The notes: a model not told the origin generated them from the sequence alone. Counted from the stretch's first letter, positions 22,386-34,012 are shown. The stretch is DNA of 64,000 nt from Dryocola sp. LX212 (GCA_041504365.1 CP167917.1:4154001-4218000); one strand, 5' to 3'. A program made the numbers and translations.

Positions 22386-23822
22386 ATGTTAAATAACATT
22401 CGTATCGAAGAAGATTTGTTGGGTACCAGGGAAGTGCCAGCGGACGCCTACTACGGCGTTCATACTCTGAGAGCGATTGAAAACTTCTACATCAGTAACA
22501 ACAAAATCAGCGACATCCCTGAGTTTGTGCGCGGCATGGTCATGGTGAAGAAAGCGGCAGCGATGGCGAACAAGGAGTTGCAGACCATCCCGAAAAGTAT
22601 TGCCAACACGATTATTCAGGCCTGTGACGAAGTGTTGAACAACGGCAAATGCATGGATCAGTTCCCGGTAGACGTTTACCAGGGCGGGGCCGGTACCTCC
22701 GTTAACATGAACACCAACGAAGTACTCGCCAATATCGGGCTTGAGCTGATGGGCCACCAGAAAGGTGAGTATCAGTACCTCAACCCGAACGACCACGTCA
22801 ATAAATGCCAGTCCACCAACGATGCTTACCCAACCGGTTTCCGCATCGCGGTTTATGCCTCCATCATTAAGCTCATCGATGCCATTAACCAGCTGGGCGA
22901 CGGTTTCCAGCGTAAGGCTGTCGAATTTGAAAACATCCTGAAAATGGGCCGTACCCAGCTGCAGGATGCGGTACCGATGACGCTGGGTCAGGAGTTCCAC
23001 GCCTTTAACGTCCTGTTGACCGAAGAGACGAAAAACCTGCTGCGCACCGCAGAGCTGCTGCTGGAAGTTAACCTCGGCGCGACGGCAATCGGTACGCGTC
23101 TGAACACGCCTGAGGGCTACCAGCAGCTGGCCGTGCAGAAACTGGCGGAAGTCAGCAACCTGCCGTGTGTGCCGGCAGAAGACCTGATTGAGGCAACCTC
23201 CGACTGCGGCGCCTACGTCATGGTGCACAGTTCGCTCAAACGCCTGGCGGTAAAAATGTCGAAGATCTGTAACGACCTTCGCCTGCTCTCCTCCGGCCCG
23301 CGCTCCGGCCTGAACGAAATCAACCTGCCAGAGTTGCAGGCTGGCTCTTCAATCATGCCGGCTAAGGTGAACCCGGTAGTGCCGGAAGTGGTAAACCAGG
23401 TGTGCTTTAAAGTCATCGGTAATGACATTACCGTAACCATGGCCTCCGAAGCGGGTCAGCTGCAGCTTAACGTCATGGAGCCGGTGATTGGCCAGGCGAT
23501 GTTTGAGTCTATCCACATCCTGACCAACGCCTGCTACAACCTGCTGGAAAAATGCATCAACGGCATCACCGCGAATAAAGAAGTGTGTGAGAGCTACGTC
23601 TACAACTCGATTGGTATTGTGACTTATCTGAACCCGTTCATTGGCCACCACAACGGTGACATCGTCGGGAAGATTTGCGCGGAGACGGGGAAAAGCGTGC
23701 GCGAAGTTGTGCTGGAACGCGGCCTGCTTACGGAAGCAGAGCTGGACGATATCTTTTCGGTCCATAACCTGATGCACCCGGTCTACAAAGCCAAACGCTA
23801 CACGGATGAAAGTGAACAATGA
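22386..23822 (+). CDS. aspA: Aspartate ammonia-lyase
   Basis: Deaminates L-aspartate to fumarate, supplying fumarate for the FrdABCD reductase encoded nearby. 478 residues from ATG 22386 ([18 protein letters not shown]); the longer frame from 22281 is not conserved. The fumarase/aspartase signature [15 protein letters not shown] with its catalytic Ser is intact. A GAAGG site precedes the start. It is followed by a terminator and then by dcuA, as in E. coli. Confidence 0.97.
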   Translation: MLNNIRIEEDLLGTREVPADAYYGVHTLRAIENFYISNNKISDIPEFVRGMVMVKKAAAMANKELQTIPKSIANTIIQACDEVLNNGKCMDQFPVDVYQGGAGTSVNMNTNEVLANIGLELMGHQKGEYQYLNPNDHVNKCQSTNDAYPTGFRIAVYASIIKLIDAINQLGDGFQRKAVEFENILKMGRTQLQDAVPMTLGQEFHAFNVLLTEETKNLLRTAELLLEVNLGATAIGTRLNTPEGYQQLAVQKLAEVSNLPCVPAEDLIEATSDCGAYVMVHSSLKRLAVKMSKICNDLRLLSSGPRSGLNEINLPELQAGSSIMPAKVNPVVPEVVNQVCFKVIGNDITVTMASEAGQLQLNVMEPVIGQAMFESIHILTNACYNLLEKCINGITANKEVCESYVYNSIGIVTYLNPFIGHHNGDIVGKICAETGKSVREVVLERGLLTEAELDDIFSVHNLMHPVYKAKRYTDESEQ

Positions 23823-23846
23823 TATTCACGAGTAGCTAGCTAAGCC

Positions 23847-23876
23847 AAAAGGCACGTCCATCGCGACGTGCCTTTT
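23847..23876 (+). terminator. Terminator between aspA and dcuA
   Basis: GGCACGTC-CATCGC-GACGTGCC stem followed by TTTTTCG, preceded by an A-run, so possibly bidirectional. Partial read-through into dcuA is likely, as the two are functionally linked. Confidence 0.85.
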
Positions 23877-23940
23877 TCGTTTCATAAGCACAATAATACA
23901 ACAACTCATTTTCAACTCATTAATCTTCAAGGAAGCATCC

Positions 23941-25242
23941 ATGATAGTCATCGAGCTCATCATCGTGTTGGCAGCCATATTTCTTGGCGCAAGGTTAGGC
24001 GGTATCGGTATCGGCTATGCCGGGGGACTGGGGGTGCTGGTGCTGGCGCTGATAGGCGTAAAACCCGGCCATATCCCTTTTGATGTTATTTCCATCATTA
24101 TGGCGGTGATCGCGGCGATCTCTGCGATGCAAATTGCGGGCGGTCTTGACTACCTGGTTAATCAGACTGAAAAGCTGCTGCGTAAGAACCCGAAATACAT
24201 CACTATTCTTGCCCCCATCGTGACTTACTTTCTGACGATTTTTGCGGGAACCGGCAATATCTCTTTAGCCACGCTGCCGGTGATTGCAGAAGTTGCAAAA
24301 GAACAGGGCATTAAGCCTTGTCGTCCTCTGTCCACCGCCGTTGTTTCAGCTCAGATTGCCATCACCGCGTCGCCAATTTCGGCGGCGGTGGTGTATATGT
24401 CCTCCGTGCTTGAGGGACACGGCGTCAGCTACATTCACCTGCTGGCGGTGGTTCTCCCCTCCACGTTGCTGGCCGTGCTGATCATGTCCTTCCTGGTCTC
24501 AAAGCTGTTCAACTCAAAGCTCTCTGACGATCCGCTTTACCGCAAGCGCCTGGAAGAGGGGCTTATCGAACTGCGTGGCGACAAGCAAATGGAGATCAAA
24601 CCCGGGGCAAAAGCATCCGTGCTGATGTTCCTGCTTGGGGTGGTGTGCGTTGTTATCTACGCCATTATCAACAGCCCGAGCCTTGGACTGGTCGCTACGC
24701 CGCTGATGAACACCACCAATGCGATCCTGATTATCATGCTGTCCGTCGCCACGCTGACAACCGTCTTCTGCGGCGTTGAAACTGAGAGCATCCTTAGCTC
24801 AAGCACTTTCAAAGCGGGTATGAGCGCCTGTATCTGTATCCTGGGCGTGGCCTGGCTTGGTGATACGTTTGTTTCCGCCAACATCGAGTGGATCAAAGAG
24901 ACGGCCGGTAGCGTGATTCAGAGTCACCCGTGGCTGCTGGCGGTGATTTTCTTCTTCGCCTCTGCCCTGCTCTACTCCCAGGCGGCTACCGCTAAGGCGC
25001 TGATGCCGATGGCCCTGGCCCTGAACGTTTCGCCATTGACCGCGGTCGCTTCTTTTGCCGCTGTCTCCGGCCTGTTTATTCTGCCAACCTACCCGACGCT
25101 GGTCGCGGCAGTGCAGATGGACGACACCGGCACCACGCGCATTGGCAAGTTCGTCTTTAACCATCCGTTCTTTATTCCGGGCACGATAGGCGTTGTGCTT
25201 TCGGTCTGCTTCGGCTTCCTGCTGGGCAGCTTCATTCTGTAA
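23941..25242 (+). CDS. dcuA: Anaerobic C4-dicarboxylate transporter DcuA
   Basis: Inner-membrane antiporter of aspartate/fumarate/malate/succinate. 433 residues, about ten membrane helices, starting MIVIELIIVLAAIFLGARLG and ending SVCFGFLLGSFIL. Conserved PISAAVVYMSS stretch. Works with AspA and FrdABCD: aspartate enters, becomes fumarate, is reduced and succinate leaves. Confidence 0.97.
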   Translation: MIVIELIIVLAAIFLGARLGGIGIGYAGGLGVLVLALIGVKPGHIPFDVISIIMAVIAAISAMQIAGGLDYLVNQTEKLLRKNPKYITILAPIVTYFLTIFAGTGNISLATLPVIAEVAKEQGIKPCRPLSTAVVSAQIAITASPISAAVVYMSSVLEGHGVSYIHLLAVVLPSTLLAVLIMSFLVSKLFNSKLSDDPLYRKRLEEGLIELRGDKQMEIKPGAKASVLMFLLGVVCVVIYAIINSPSLGLVATPLMNTTNAILIIMLSVATLTTVFCGVETESILSSSTFKAGMSACICILGVAWLGDTFVSANIEWIKETAGSVIQSHPWLLAVIFFFASALLYSQAATAKALMPMALALNVSPLTAVASFAAVSGLFILPTYPTLVAAVQMDDTGTTRIGKFVFNHPFFIPGTIGVVLSVCFGFLLGSFIL

Positions 25243-25253
25243 ATGTCCCAAAA

Positions 25254-25277
25254 CAAGGGTCGCATTGCGGCCCTTTC
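25254..25277 (+). terminator. Probable dcuA terminator
   Basis: AAGGGTCGC-ATT-GCGGCCCTTT is an imperfect hairpin just after the dcuA stop, followed by a T/C-rich run. Moderate support. Confidence 0.55.
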
Positions 25278-25338
25278 TCTTCTCGCTCGTCCCGCCGTGC
25301 TATAGTCACCCGCAGTTCCCCTTCACAGGAGGTTTGCG

Positions 25339-25662
25339 ATGTCGACTACCCAGGCCGTTGTCATATTGTGTACTGCCCCGGATGAGGCCTCCGCACAGGA
25401 GCTTGCCGCTCTCGTACTGGCTGAAAAGCTCGCCGCATGCGTGACCCTGCTACCCGGCGCTACCTCGCTCTACTACTGGGAAGGGAAAATGGAACAGGAG
25501 TATGAAGTGCAGATGGTGCTCAAAAGCGACGTCGACCATCAGCAAGCGCTGCTGGCCTGTCTGAAATCGCACCATCCTTACAAAACACCTGAATTACTGG
25601 TTCTGCCGGTTACCCACGGAGATAGTGAATACCTCTCATGGCTCTACGCATCTTTACGCTGA
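25339..25662 (+). CDS. cutA: Divalent-cation tolerance protein CutA
   Basis: Trimeric PII-like cytoplasmic protein linked to copper tolerance. 107 residues ([20 protein letters not shown]), with the conserved [18 protein letters not shown] stretch and [13 protein letters not shown] near the end. AGGAGG site before ATG. Its 3' end overlaps dsbD by 25 bases, implying translational coupling. Confidence 0.96.
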   Translation: MSTTQAVVILCTAPDEASAQELAALVLAEKLAACVTLLPGATSLYYWEGKMEQEYEVQMVLKSDVDHQQALLACLKSHHPYKTPELLVLPVTHGDSEYLSWLYASLR

Positions 25663-27401
25663 TCTTCCTGCTCTTCAGCACGCAAACTTTTGCAGGACTG
25701 TTCGATAACCAGGGCAAAACGCAGTTCGTCCCGGTGGACCAGGCTTTTGCCTTTGATTTCCAGCAGTCCGGCAGCCAGCTCAACCTGAACTGGCAGATCA
25801 GGCCCGGCTACTATCTGTATCGCCAGCAGATCAAGCTCAACCCGGCCCAGGCAGAGATTGCTCCACCCGTCCTGCCGAAGGCGGCCTGGCACGAAGATGA
25901 GTTCTACGGCAAAACCGAGATTTACACCCATAAGCTGAACCTGCCGGTGACGGTGAACGCCGCCACTAAGGGCGCGACGCTAAGCGTAACCTACCAGGGC
26001 TGCGCCGAAGCCGGATTCTGCTACCCTCCGGAAACAAAAACTGTTCCGCTGAGTGAAGTCGTGGCTTCTGAAGAAAGTCGCCCTCGCCCTAACCCTCTCC
26101 CCCAGGAGAAGGGGCAAACCCGCGCAGAGCAATCCTCCTCCCTTTCTGCCTCTGGGGAGAGGGCCGGGGTGAGAAGCACAGACAGCACCGCACTTCCGTT
26201 CTCCGCTCTCTGGGCATTCCTGATCGGCATCGGCATCGCCTTTACGCCGTGCGTGCTGCCGATGTACCCGCTGATCTCCAGTATCGTGCTGGGCGGTAAA
26301 CAACGCCTGTCCACCGGGCGCGCATTGCTACTGGCCTTTGTCTACGTACAGGGGATGGCGCTAACCTATACCGCTCTGGGTCTGGTGGTTGCCGCCGCGG
26401 GGCTGCAGTTTCAGGCCGCGCTGCAGCATCCGTACGTGCTAATCGGCCTGTCGGCGCTGTTTGTACTGCTGGCGGCGTCCATGTTCGGGATGTTCACCCT
26501 GCAACTCCCTTCCTCCCTGCAAACGCGCCTTACGCTGATGAGCAACCGCCAGCAGGGCGGTTCGGCGGGCGGCGTTTTTGCGATGGGCGCATTAGCAGGC
26601 CTGATTTGCTCGCCGTGCACCACTGCACCGCTTAGCGCCATCCTGCTGTATATCGCGCAAAGCGGGAACATGTGGCTCGGCGGCGGCACGCTCTATCTGT
26701 ACGCACTGGGCATGGGCCTGCCGCTGATCCTGATTACCGTCTTTGGCAACCGCCTGCTGCCGAAAAGCGGCCCGTGGATGGAAACGGTCAAAATTGCCTT
26801 CGGCTTTGTGATCCTGGCGCTGCCGGTATTCCTGCTCGAACGCGTGCTGGGCGATGTCTGGGGCGTACGTCTGTGGGGGTTGCTGGGCGTGGCATTCTTC
26901 AGCTGGGCGTTTATCACCAGCCTGCAGGCCAGCAAATCGTGGATGCGCCTGGTGCAAATCATCCTGCTGGGCGCAGCGCTGGTCAGTGCTAAGCCGCTGC
27001 AGGACTGGGCATTTGGCACGGCGGTAACCGCCAGCCAGCCCCATCTGAACTTCACGCGTATCGCTAACGTCGAACAGCTTGACCAGGCGCTGGCGCAGGC
27101 CAAAGGTCAACCGGTCATGCTGGATCTTTATGCAGACTGGTGCGTGGCCTGTAAGGAGTTCGAGAAATATACCTTTAGCGATCTGCAGGTTCAGAAGCAG
27201 CTCGCCAATACCGTGCTGCTCCAGGCAGATGTCACTGCCAATAACGCACAGGATGTGGCACTGTTACAGCATCTGAACGTATTAGGCTTACCGACGATTC
27301 TGTTCTTTGATGCCAAAGGCCAGGAGCGTCCTGCCGCCCGCGTCACGGGCTTTATGGACGCCAGCGCGTTCGATACGCATTTGCGCAATCAGGCGCAGTA
27401 A
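25638..27401 (+). CDS. dsbD: Thiol:disulfide interchange protein DsbD
   Basis: Carries reducing power from cytoplasmic thioredoxin to the periplasm (DsbC, DsbG, CcmG). 587 residues: signal peptide ([20 protein letters not shown]), N-terminal periplasmic domain with the CAEAGFC pair, eight-helix membrane domain with [11 protein letters not shown] and [10 protein letters not shown] cysteines, and C-terminal thioredoxin-like domain with CVAC (in DWCVACKEF). The linker between the first two domains (about residues 148-186) is encoded largely by a palindromic repeat that remains in frame, making the protein about 22 residues longer than E. coli DsbD. All six redox cysteines are intact, so function is probably retained. 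Confidence 0.95.
   Translation: MALRIFTLIFLLFSTQTFAGLFDNQGKTQFVPVDQAFAFDFQQSGSQLNLNWQIRPGYYLYRQQIKLNPAQAEIAPPVLPKAAWHEDEFYGKTEIYTHKLNLPVTVNAATKGATLSVTYQGCAEAGFCYPPETKTVPLSEVVASEESRPRPNPLPQEKGQTRAEQSSSLSASGERAGVRSTDSTALPFSALWAFLIGIGIAFTPCVLPMYPLISSIVLGGKQRLSTGRALLLAFVYVQGMALTYTALGLVVAAAGLQFQAALQHPYVLIGLSALFVLLAASMFGMFTLQLPSSLQTRLTLMSNRQQGGSAGGVFAMGALAGLICSPCTTAPLSAILLYIAQSGNMWLGGGTLYLYALGMGLPLILITVFGNRLLPKSGPWMETVKIAFGFVILALPVFLLERVLGDVWGVRLWGLLGVAFFSWAFITSLQASKSWMRLVQIILLGAALVSAKPLQDWAFGTAVTASQPHLNFTRIANVEQLDQALAQAKGQPVMLDLYADWCVACKEFEKYTFSDLQVQKQLANTVLLQADVTANNAQDVALLQHLNVLGLPTILFFDAKGQERPAARVTGFMDASAFDTHLRNQAQ
26081..26173. repeat. Palindromic repeat element inserted in frame within dsbD
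   Basis: Left arm CCCTCGCCCTAACCCTCTCC (26081-26100) and right arm GGGGAGAGGGCCGGGGTGAG (26154-26173) form an imperfect inverted repeat around about 50 bases. The same arm starts the intergenic repeat at 18871. Here it is translated as part of the DsbD linker ([13 protein letters not shown]...[11 protein letters not shown]) without a stop or frameshift. Confidence 0.8.
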
Positions 27402-27447
27402 ACAACACTAATGTGGGATAACCCGTTGAACGACGGAGGAGAATACC

Positions 27448-28023
27448 GTGCAACGCGAAGACGTACTTGAGCACGCCCTGCATGTCCTTGAACGTGAAGG
27501 AATTGCCAGCACCACCCTGGAGATGGTCGCAGGTGAGGCAGACCAGCCGCTGCAAGTCATCGAAAAATACTGGCCCGACAGCGAAGCGCTGCTGTATGAC
27601 GCGCTGCGCTACCTGAGCCAGCAGGCTGAAGCCTGGCGTCGCCAGTTTATGCTGGATGATGCCCTGACGATTGAGCAAAAGCTGATGAAGCGCTATGAGG
27701 CTCTGACCGAATGCGTGAACCATCAGCGCTATCCCGGCTGCCTGCTAATTGCCGCCTGCACGCTTTATCCCGATCCTTCCCATCCTATACATCAGCTGGC
27801 CGACCAGCAGAAAAAAAGGGCATGGGAGTACACTCACGAGCTGCTGACCCAGCTTGAGGTGGACGATCCGGTGATGGTCGCACATCAGATGGACCTGGTG
27901 CTGGAGGGCTGCCTGAGCAAGCTGCTGGTCAACCGTAGCCAGGCGGACATCGATACCGCTCAACGTCTTGCGGAAGATATTCTGCGCTTTGCTCAGTGCC
28001 GCAAAGGCGGCGCGTTGACCTGA
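27448..28023 (+). CDS. yjdC: TetR-type regulator YjdC
   Basis: 191-residue predicted transcription regulator with an N-terminal TetR-like helix-turn-helix ([20 protein letters not shown]...[18 protein letters not shown]) and a helical C-terminal domain. It starts with [14 protein letters not shown] after a GGAGG site, 46 bases after dsbD, as in E. coli. Target genes are unknown. Confidence 0.88.
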   Translation: MQREDVLEHALHVLEREGIASTTLEMVAGEADQPLQVIEKYWPDSEALLYDALRYLSQQAEAWRRQFMLDDALTIEQKLMKRYEALTECVNHQRYPGCLLIAACTLYPDPSHPIHQLADQQKKRAWEYTHELLTQLEVDDPVMVAHQMDLVLEGCLSKLLVNRSQADIDTAQRLAEDILRFAQCRKGGALT

Positions 28024-28135
28024 GGCTAGCTTTTCAGCACTCTGTTTGAAAAGCAGGCAGTTAGCGTCGTTTAAGCACTTTTTTATGACAAAGCCGTTGA
28101 CGCCCAACGGGCTTTACGGTTTAATGCGGCCCGTT

Positions 28136-28211
28136 GCCCGGATAGCTCAGTCGGTAGAGCAGGGGATTGAAAATCCCCGTGTCCTTGGTTCGATTCCGAG
28201 TCCGGGCACCA
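28136..28211 (+). tRNA. pheU: tRNA-Phe (GAA anticodon)
   Basis: 76-base cloverleaf: acceptor GCCCGGA/TCCGGGC, D-arm AGCTCAGTCGGTAGAGC, anticodon loop TTGAAAA with GAA, T-arm GGTTCGATTCC, encoded CCA. Its 3' half is repeated at 35008-35087, marking it as the integration site of the following island. The tRNA itself is intact. Confidence 0.98.
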
Positions 28212-28247
28212 CTCTTTAAAGAACCCAGCCTATGGCTGGGTTTTTGC
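28167..28247 (+). repeat. attL of the tRNA-Phe island
   Basis: From the anticodon loop to beyond the tRNA terminator (81 bases), nearly identical to 35008-35087; the differences are one missing G near the tRNA end and a few bases in ACTCTTTAAA/ACTTATTAAA. Such 3'-tRNA duplications are produced by tyrosine-recombinase integration. Confidence 0.88.
28222..28246 (+). terminator. tRNA-Phe terminator
   Basis: ACCCAGCC-TAT-GGCTGGGT followed by TTTTG; present again in attR. Confidence 0.9.
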
Positions 28248-28617
28248 TTTCTTGGGTTCCGGTAGATATCTGGTCGCGATGACCGCTGATGTCGCTGCTT
28301 TACCTCTTCCATCTAGCCTAAACATTTCTTCTAAGTGGCAACCCCCCTCTGGTCGCAGTAGCCTTGTCTGTCAGACTTCAAATCCCCATTAGACACTATA
28401 TTTCACATGAGTACCCGGCTGACGGATTCATTTCTGCAAGGCCACATCCGGTCTTTGTCCGGTCGGAAGCCAAACGCAAACCACCAGCACTAACTCTACC
28501 TCCCAGCTATCAACAACAACCCCTATATCAAACCGAACATTTTTCACTCTGATTGATTTAGCTTTAGTCATCTTTTGGGTATTATGCCTACGATATCAAT
28601 ATGATTCATGAGGGATT
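28248..28617. other. Island intergenic stretch without gene
   Basis: About 370 bases of AT-richer sequence between the tRNA terminator and the toxin gene. I see no convincing coding frame. A TATGATTCATGAGGG stretch just before 28618 supplies the ribosome site of the toxin. Confidence 0.5.
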
Positions 28618-30297
28618 ATGACCAGAGCACTGGTAAGGCTTGGAGACAAAACCACGAGCGGCGGTGAAGTGATTTCAGCTTCCTCGACGATTATTGAAGA
28701 ACGGAATATTGCCCTGAATGGCGATATGGCATGGTGCCCAAAAGAAACCTGCAACGGGCCATTTCAGATCAATGGCACTGCGTATTACTTCGCTGAAGAC
28801 AAACCCTGCGTAGCCACAGGCGATCGGGTACTTTGTAACTGTAAAAACAATCAGGTGCTGGGCAGTACGACAATTTGGGTGGAAGATAGTCCGAGCGATC
28901 CTTTTAAGGAGCATCGCAAGCGGGCAGCGGAATGGCCCATTAACAAAGTAGCTGCCGCCGCTATAACCGCTATCCCGGTGTTCGCAAAGTCTGTCCTGCG
29001 TGGTACTGGTAATACCGATGCCGGGGAGTCAGAAGAGCCACAAAGCAACATCGGCGAAATGAGTTTCTATCAGTCACAACCCACTCAGCCAGACCCTGAG
29101 CCAGAACAACACGCACAGGCCTCAAAGAAGAAGAAAAATGCACCGCCACCAGAGCCACCGAAGAAATCACTCTTCGATAAAGTCACAGGCTTTTTCTTTG
29201 GTGAAGCTGGAGCGATGCCCCTCCCCCCGCCGCCAGTCATTACTGGGACCGTCGAAGCCGGGATGGCAGCCTCTGCCGGAGGAGCAACAGCTAAAGCCAG
29301 TCAGGACGCCGCTACAGCATTAACCCACTCCATGAAACGCCTCTCCGGCCCCGAAGTCTGGAACGGACGGCTGGCGATGAATCTGCCGTTCGTGGTCATG
29401 GGTGCCATCATTCAGTCGAATCTCAAAGGCGAGCAGAGCGACCTGCTGACGCCTCAGAACCTGCTGGAAGTGGCTCACAGCAAGGGTACCGTCCCTACCC
29501 GCGTCCGTTATAACTGGATAACTGACGACGATAGCGGGAGGCTGAAAGCGGTTGGCTATCACACAACTGCCGCCAGTGGTCGTGATCAGGTGCGAGTCAG
29601 AATGCTGGAGAAGCAGACCGATGGCAGCTATGAATTCTGGGGCGACGAGCGAAGTGATAAACCATTAATCACATGGACACCAGCGAACGCGCCGGGGTCA
29701 CAGAACGGCTGGAATACAGGGAATAACAACCCACAGGCAGGAACAGTCACGATACCGGGGCTTGAGCACCCGGATATTCAGAATGTGGCCATCACCACCA
29801 CGCCACTGCCCGAGGAAAAGGACTTCCGGGATTACATTCTGGTGTTTCCGGGCAACGTCCATCCGCCAATTTACATCTATCTCAGCAAGCCTCCAGTAGA
29901 ACTGCTGGAAGTTGAGCTTTATATCAACTTCAATGGCCGCTCGCGGCAGGGCGAATACGAAGCTGACCACATGCCATCCGCAGCAGCCGTTAGATTGTAT
30001 TATCAGCGTCTTTACCCCGATGCTGACGAAAAGGAATTAGAAATGTTAGCGAAAGAAGTTGCTGCAATAGTGATTCCAAAGGGTGTGCATAGGAAAATAA
30101 GTGAAACCTATGGGGGCCGTAATAGGGGGCCGGGAAGAGTGGAGCGTGATTCCCGAGACCTTCGAGCGGCTGCTGATCGAAACTTTGACGTGATAAAGCC
30201 CGCCTTGAAAGAATCTGGTATCACCGAGGAAAAACTGGAAGCAGCAAGGGCCAAAATACACGAGTTGAATGAGAGCGTGGAGCTATATAAAAAATGA
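28618..30297 (+). CDS. PAAR-domain S-type-pyocin toxin with C-terminal nuclease-like domain
   Basis: 559-residue polymorphic toxin. Residues 1-90 form a Cys-rich PAAR-type spike-tip domain ([37 protein letters not shown]). Two hydrophobic stretches lie near 110-128 and 255-266, and a Pro/Glu/Lys-rich linker spans about 150-205. Residues about 280-425 resemble the S-type pyocin domain ([32 protein letters not shown]). The C-terminal 130 residues carry [11 protein letters not shown] (about 448-458) and [15 protein letters not shown] (about 490-504), an Asp-His...His pattern suggesting an HNH-like nuclease. Delivery by a type VI secretion system is inferred from PAAR; no vgrG or T6SS gene is in the window. 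It overlaps its immunity gene by four bases. Confidence 0.8.
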   Translation: MTRALVRLGDKTTSGGEVISASSTIIEERNIALNGDMAWCPKETCNGPFQINGTAYYFAEDKPCVATGDRVLCNCKNNQVLGSTTIWVEDSPSDPFKEHRKRAAEWPINKVAAAAITAIPVFAKSVLRGTGNTDAGESEEPQSNIGEMSFYQSQPTQPDPEPEQHAQASKKKKNAPPPEPPKKSLFDKVTGFFFGEAGAMPLPPPPVITGTVEAGMAASAGGATAKASQDAATALTHSMKRLSGPEVWNGRLAMNLPFVVMGAIIQSNLKGEQSDLLTPQNLLEVAHSKGTVPTRVRYNWITDDDSGRLKAVGYHTTAASGRDQVRVRMLEKQTDGSYEFWGDERSDKPLITWTPANAPGSQNGWNTGNNNPQAGTVTIPGLEHPDIQNVAITTTPLPEEKDFRDYILVFPGNVHPPIYIYLSKPPVELLEVELYINFNGRSRQGEYEADHMPSAAAVRLYYQRLYPDADEKELEMLAKEVAAIVIPKGVHRKISETYGGRNRGPGRVERDSRDLRAAADRNFDVIKPALKESGITEEKLEAARAKIHELNESVELYKK

Positions 30298-30761
30298 CAG
30301 TCAATGTAGAAAGTCTGATCCGTAACCTCGGGAAAACTTACGAGCAACTCTTTGATGCTGGGTTGATTCCATACAAATCTAAGCCTACAGGCTTCTCTGG
30401 TTCTGATGTTGTTACTCTTGATATGGCAAAAGAGGGTGTCTTTTTAGCCTTCCATCGCGACTCCAACACATTGAAAGAAATCACATTAACATTGCTGGAC
30501 CAAGAAAAGAAGAATTGGGTGTTCCCGAATACGCTACCGACGCCACTGGAGCCTGTGATGGCTCGTCCTTGGGTTCATAATCAGCTAGGTGAACCAGATA
30601 AAGCTCTTCCTCCTAGAAAAAGGGGAAGGCGTGAGATTGGCTGGACAGAAAGATTTACGTTGCTCGACTTTCATATTCCGCTCACTTTACAGGTTGACTA
30701 TGAGCTGAACGATTACGCTAGAAAGATAACCTTTCTCCCAACATCAGAACTCCGCTGGTAA
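30294..30761 (+). CDS. Cognate immunity protein (DUF6392-like)
   Basis: 155-residue soluble protein starting [20 protein letters not shown] and ending [10 protein letters not shown], resembling the DUF6392 family that commonly follows pyocin-S-domain toxins (family recall, not searched). Start codon ATG overlaps the toxin stop (ATGA), the usual toxin-immunity coupling. No signal peptide, so it should protect in the cytoplasm, consistent with a nuclease toxin. Confidence 0.72.
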   Translation: MTVNVESLIRNLGKTYEQLFDAGLIPYKSKPTGFSGSDVVTLDMAKEGVFLAFHRDSNTLKEITLTLLDQEKKNWVFPNTLPTPLEPVMARPWVHNQLGEPDKALPPRKRGRREIGWTERFTLLDFHIPLTLQVDYELNDYARKITFLPTSELRW

Positions 30762-30770
30762 TTGTCATAG

Positions 30771-30795
30771 TGGCACCTTTCGGGGTGCCATTTCC
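30771..30795 (+). terminator. Terminator of the toxin-immunity pair
   Basis: TGGCACC-TTTCGG-GGTGCCA stem followed by TTTCC, 10 bases after the immunity gene stop. Confidence 0.7.
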
Positions 30796-31050
30796 AGCGT
30801 GCCTAGCCTCATCCAGAACAAGAAACGTTAAGGTCATCACAGAAAGCTGAATCATGCATGACAGAATCATTAATCATGCCCTGATCCCTCAACGGTATCG
30901 AGATGACACGGCTGACTGACATGAATCTTTAATAGACTTGCCTCACAGCAGAAAAACCTTCTATAGCAAGCTCTTACTGTAGTGGCATAGTGAATTTGGC
31001 CACCTGAATAGAGGTGATATCATCACCTCATAGTCAAAACAGGTGACATT

Positions 31051-32225
<1,175 letters not shown>

Positions 32226-32464
32226 CCATATATGGACGCCCCGGGTGATGCAAGTACTGGTTCGATACGGTTTGCGACCATATATCCGGCGTCGTTCGTA
32301 GGTTTAATAACCCGCGCCATGATGTTATCCGAGCCCTGTTTCCTAATCACTACACCGGTATTTGATTACCCAGGTCAACTTCAGGCTGTTACAGGGACGG
32401 TAGCCGTTTTCTCATCAGTGCTTGCAAACTCAGTAAAGCGAGTTTCTTCAATCTAAGCTTTGGG

Positions 32465-32740
32465 TTAATTCACTGCAAAAGCCTTGTTTATATTAAAATC
32501 AACGTTATCAGTCAGTATGCGCCAGATGATCCGGGTCAGTTTATTCGCTAAAGCTACGGTGGTTTTCAAAAAACCTCGCCGGGTCTCCAACCTTTTCAGC
32601 CAATGGCCCAGGCTGTCGTCACGTTTTTTCACGCATCGCATCACTGATCGTGCACCATGGATGACCAGTGTTCTCAGGCTGCGATTGCCATTTTTTGTCA
32701 AAGAGGAAAGTCTCTGTTTTCCTCCCGAACTGTGCTGCCG
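32465..32740 (-). pseudogene. IS110-family recombinase, C-terminal fragment
   Basis: Reading the minus strand from 32740: RQHSSGGKQRLSSLTKNGNR then SLRTLVIHGARSVMR, the conserved C-terminal transposase_20-type region, ending DNVDFNINKAFAVN. It is the 3' part of the gene whose 5' part lies at 34013-34772, about 1.3 kb away. About 40 bases between this fragment and the inserted IS do not fit the recombinase. Confidence 0.8.
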
Positions 32741-32841
32741 GGTGAATAGACCCGGGTTTCGTAGACACTTTTTTGCCTCATATGGACTGACCCCGCCCCG
32801 GTAGACGATCCTGCCCTATAGTTTGAGCATAGGAGGAGCGT

Positions 32842-33126
32842 ATGGGCACACCACGATTTACACCTGAATTTAAGGAAGAGGCTGTCCGTCAGATAACGGA
32901 ACGCGGTTATTCCGTCGCCGAAGTATCTGACCGTCTGGGCGTTTCTGCACACAGCCTCTACAAGTGGCTACGGGCGATTAAACCCGATAACAGCGAGCAG
33001 CATGCCCGGGATTTACTGGAGGCCAAAAGCGAGATCCTGAAACTACGGGCGCAGCTAAAACGTACCGAAGAGGAACGGGATATTTTGAAAAAGGCCGCGC
33101 GGTACTTTGCAAGGGAGCCCGACTGA
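32842..33126 (+). CDS. IS3-family OrfA
   Basis: 94-residue HTH protein (MGTPRFTPEFKEEAVRQITE...VAEVSDRLGVSAHSLYKWL) with a C-terminal leucine zipper (EILKLRAQLKRTEEERDILK). A programmed -1 frameshift in the TTGAAAAAGGCC stretch would fuse it to OrfB. Ribosome site AGGAGG just upstream. Intact. Confidence 0.88.
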   Translation: MGTPRFTPEFKEEAVRQITERGYSVAEVSDRLGVSAHSLYKWLRAIKPDNSEQHARDLLEAKSEILKLRAQLKRTEEERDILKKAARYFAREPD

Positions 33127-33164
33127 AGTACCGCTTTATCAATGAGCACCGCACTGTATGGGGT

Positions 33165-33977
33165 GTGATGACGATGTGTCGGGTACTCAATGTCGCCCGG
33201 GCCGGGTTCTATGCGTGGCTGCACAACCCGGTCTCGGCACGTGATAAAGATAACCAGCGCCTGCTGACGCTTATCCGTGACTCATATTCACTGAGCGGAG
33301 GCGTATACGGTTACCGGCGGGTTCATGGCGACCTGAACGAAATCGGGGAAACCTGCGGCAAAAACCGGGTGGGTCGTATTATGCAACTGAACCGGATCAA
33401 AGCCGTACGCGGCTATAAAGCGCCGCGTCGTATCGCTGGTCGACCTTCAGTGGTTGCCCCGAATCGCGTGCAGCGGCAGTTTACTGTTGTCCGGGCCAAT
33501 CAGGTCTGGGTCACCGACATCACTTACATCCGCACCTGGCAGGGCTGGTTGTATCTGGCGGTGGTTATCGATCTCTTCGCCCGTAACGTGGTCGGCTGGT
33601 CGATGAAACCCACTCTCTCACGCGAACTGGCGCTGGATGCGCTGATGATGGCGGTCTGGCGACGTAAACCCGACGGCGAGGTTATCGTGCACTCAGACCA
33701 GGGCAGCCAGTACGGCAGTGACGACTGGCAGCGCTTCTGCCGGGCCAATAACCTGGCTCCGAGCATGAGCCGGCGTGGCAACTGCTGGGATAATGCGGTG
33801 GCCGAATCGTTCTTCAGTTCACTGAAAAAAGAGCGCATCAGGAAGAGAATATACAAAACCCGGGATCTGGCCCGGGCGGATATCTTCGATTACATTGAAG
33901 TATTCTATAACCGGTCCCGGCGCCACAGTCATCTCGGCGGCGTCAGTCCGGAGGCCTTTGAACAGGCCTCATCGTGA
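33165..33977 (+). CDS. IS3-family OrfB (DDE transposase domain)
   Basis: Transposase catalytic region: WVTDITYIRTWQGWLYLAVV (first Asp), VHSDQGSQYGSDDW (second Asp), NAVAESFFSSLKKE (Glu). The open frame continues upstream of 33165 toward orfA (KYRFINEHRTVWGV). Ends FNRSRRHSHLG-type segment then EAFEQASS. No lesion seen, so this copy may be mobile. Confidence 0.88.
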   Translation: MMTMCRVLNVARAGFYAWLHNPVSARDKDNQRLLTLIRDSYSLSGGVYGYRRVHGDLNEIGETCGKNRVGRIMQLNRIKAVRGYKAPRRIAGRPSVVAPNRVQRQFTVVRANQVWVTDITYIRTWQGWLYLAVVIDLFARNVVGWSMKPTLSRELALDALMMAVWRRKPDGEVIVHSDQGSQYGSDDWQRFCRANNLAPSMSRRGNCWDNAVAESFFSSLKKERIRKRIYKTRDLARADIFDYIEVFYNRSRRHSHLGGVSPEAFEQASS

Positions 33978-34012
33978 GGACAGAATTTGTCTACTGTCGT
34001 GGGGTCAGTCCA

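Larger units (their letters stand above)
32783..34012 (+). mobile_element. Intact-looking IS3-family insertion sequence
   Basis: 1230 bp with inverted ends TGGACTGACCCC at 32783 and, reversed, at 34012. Contains complete orfA and orfB with an AAAAAGG slippery region between them. It sits inside the IS110-family recombinase gene. Sequence resembles ISEhe3/ISSen4-type elements from memory, which a search in ISfinder would settle. No clear target duplication is seen. Confidence 0.88.

Noticed and set aside
27448..28023. Possible membership of yjdC in the tRNA-Phe island
   Set aside because: It lies upstream of the tRNA and follows dsbD exactly as in E. coli, so it is core.
32698..32952. An 84-codon minus-strand frame across the IS junction
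   Set aside because: It reads out of frame through the IS110 fragment into the inserted IS3 end; a junction artefact.
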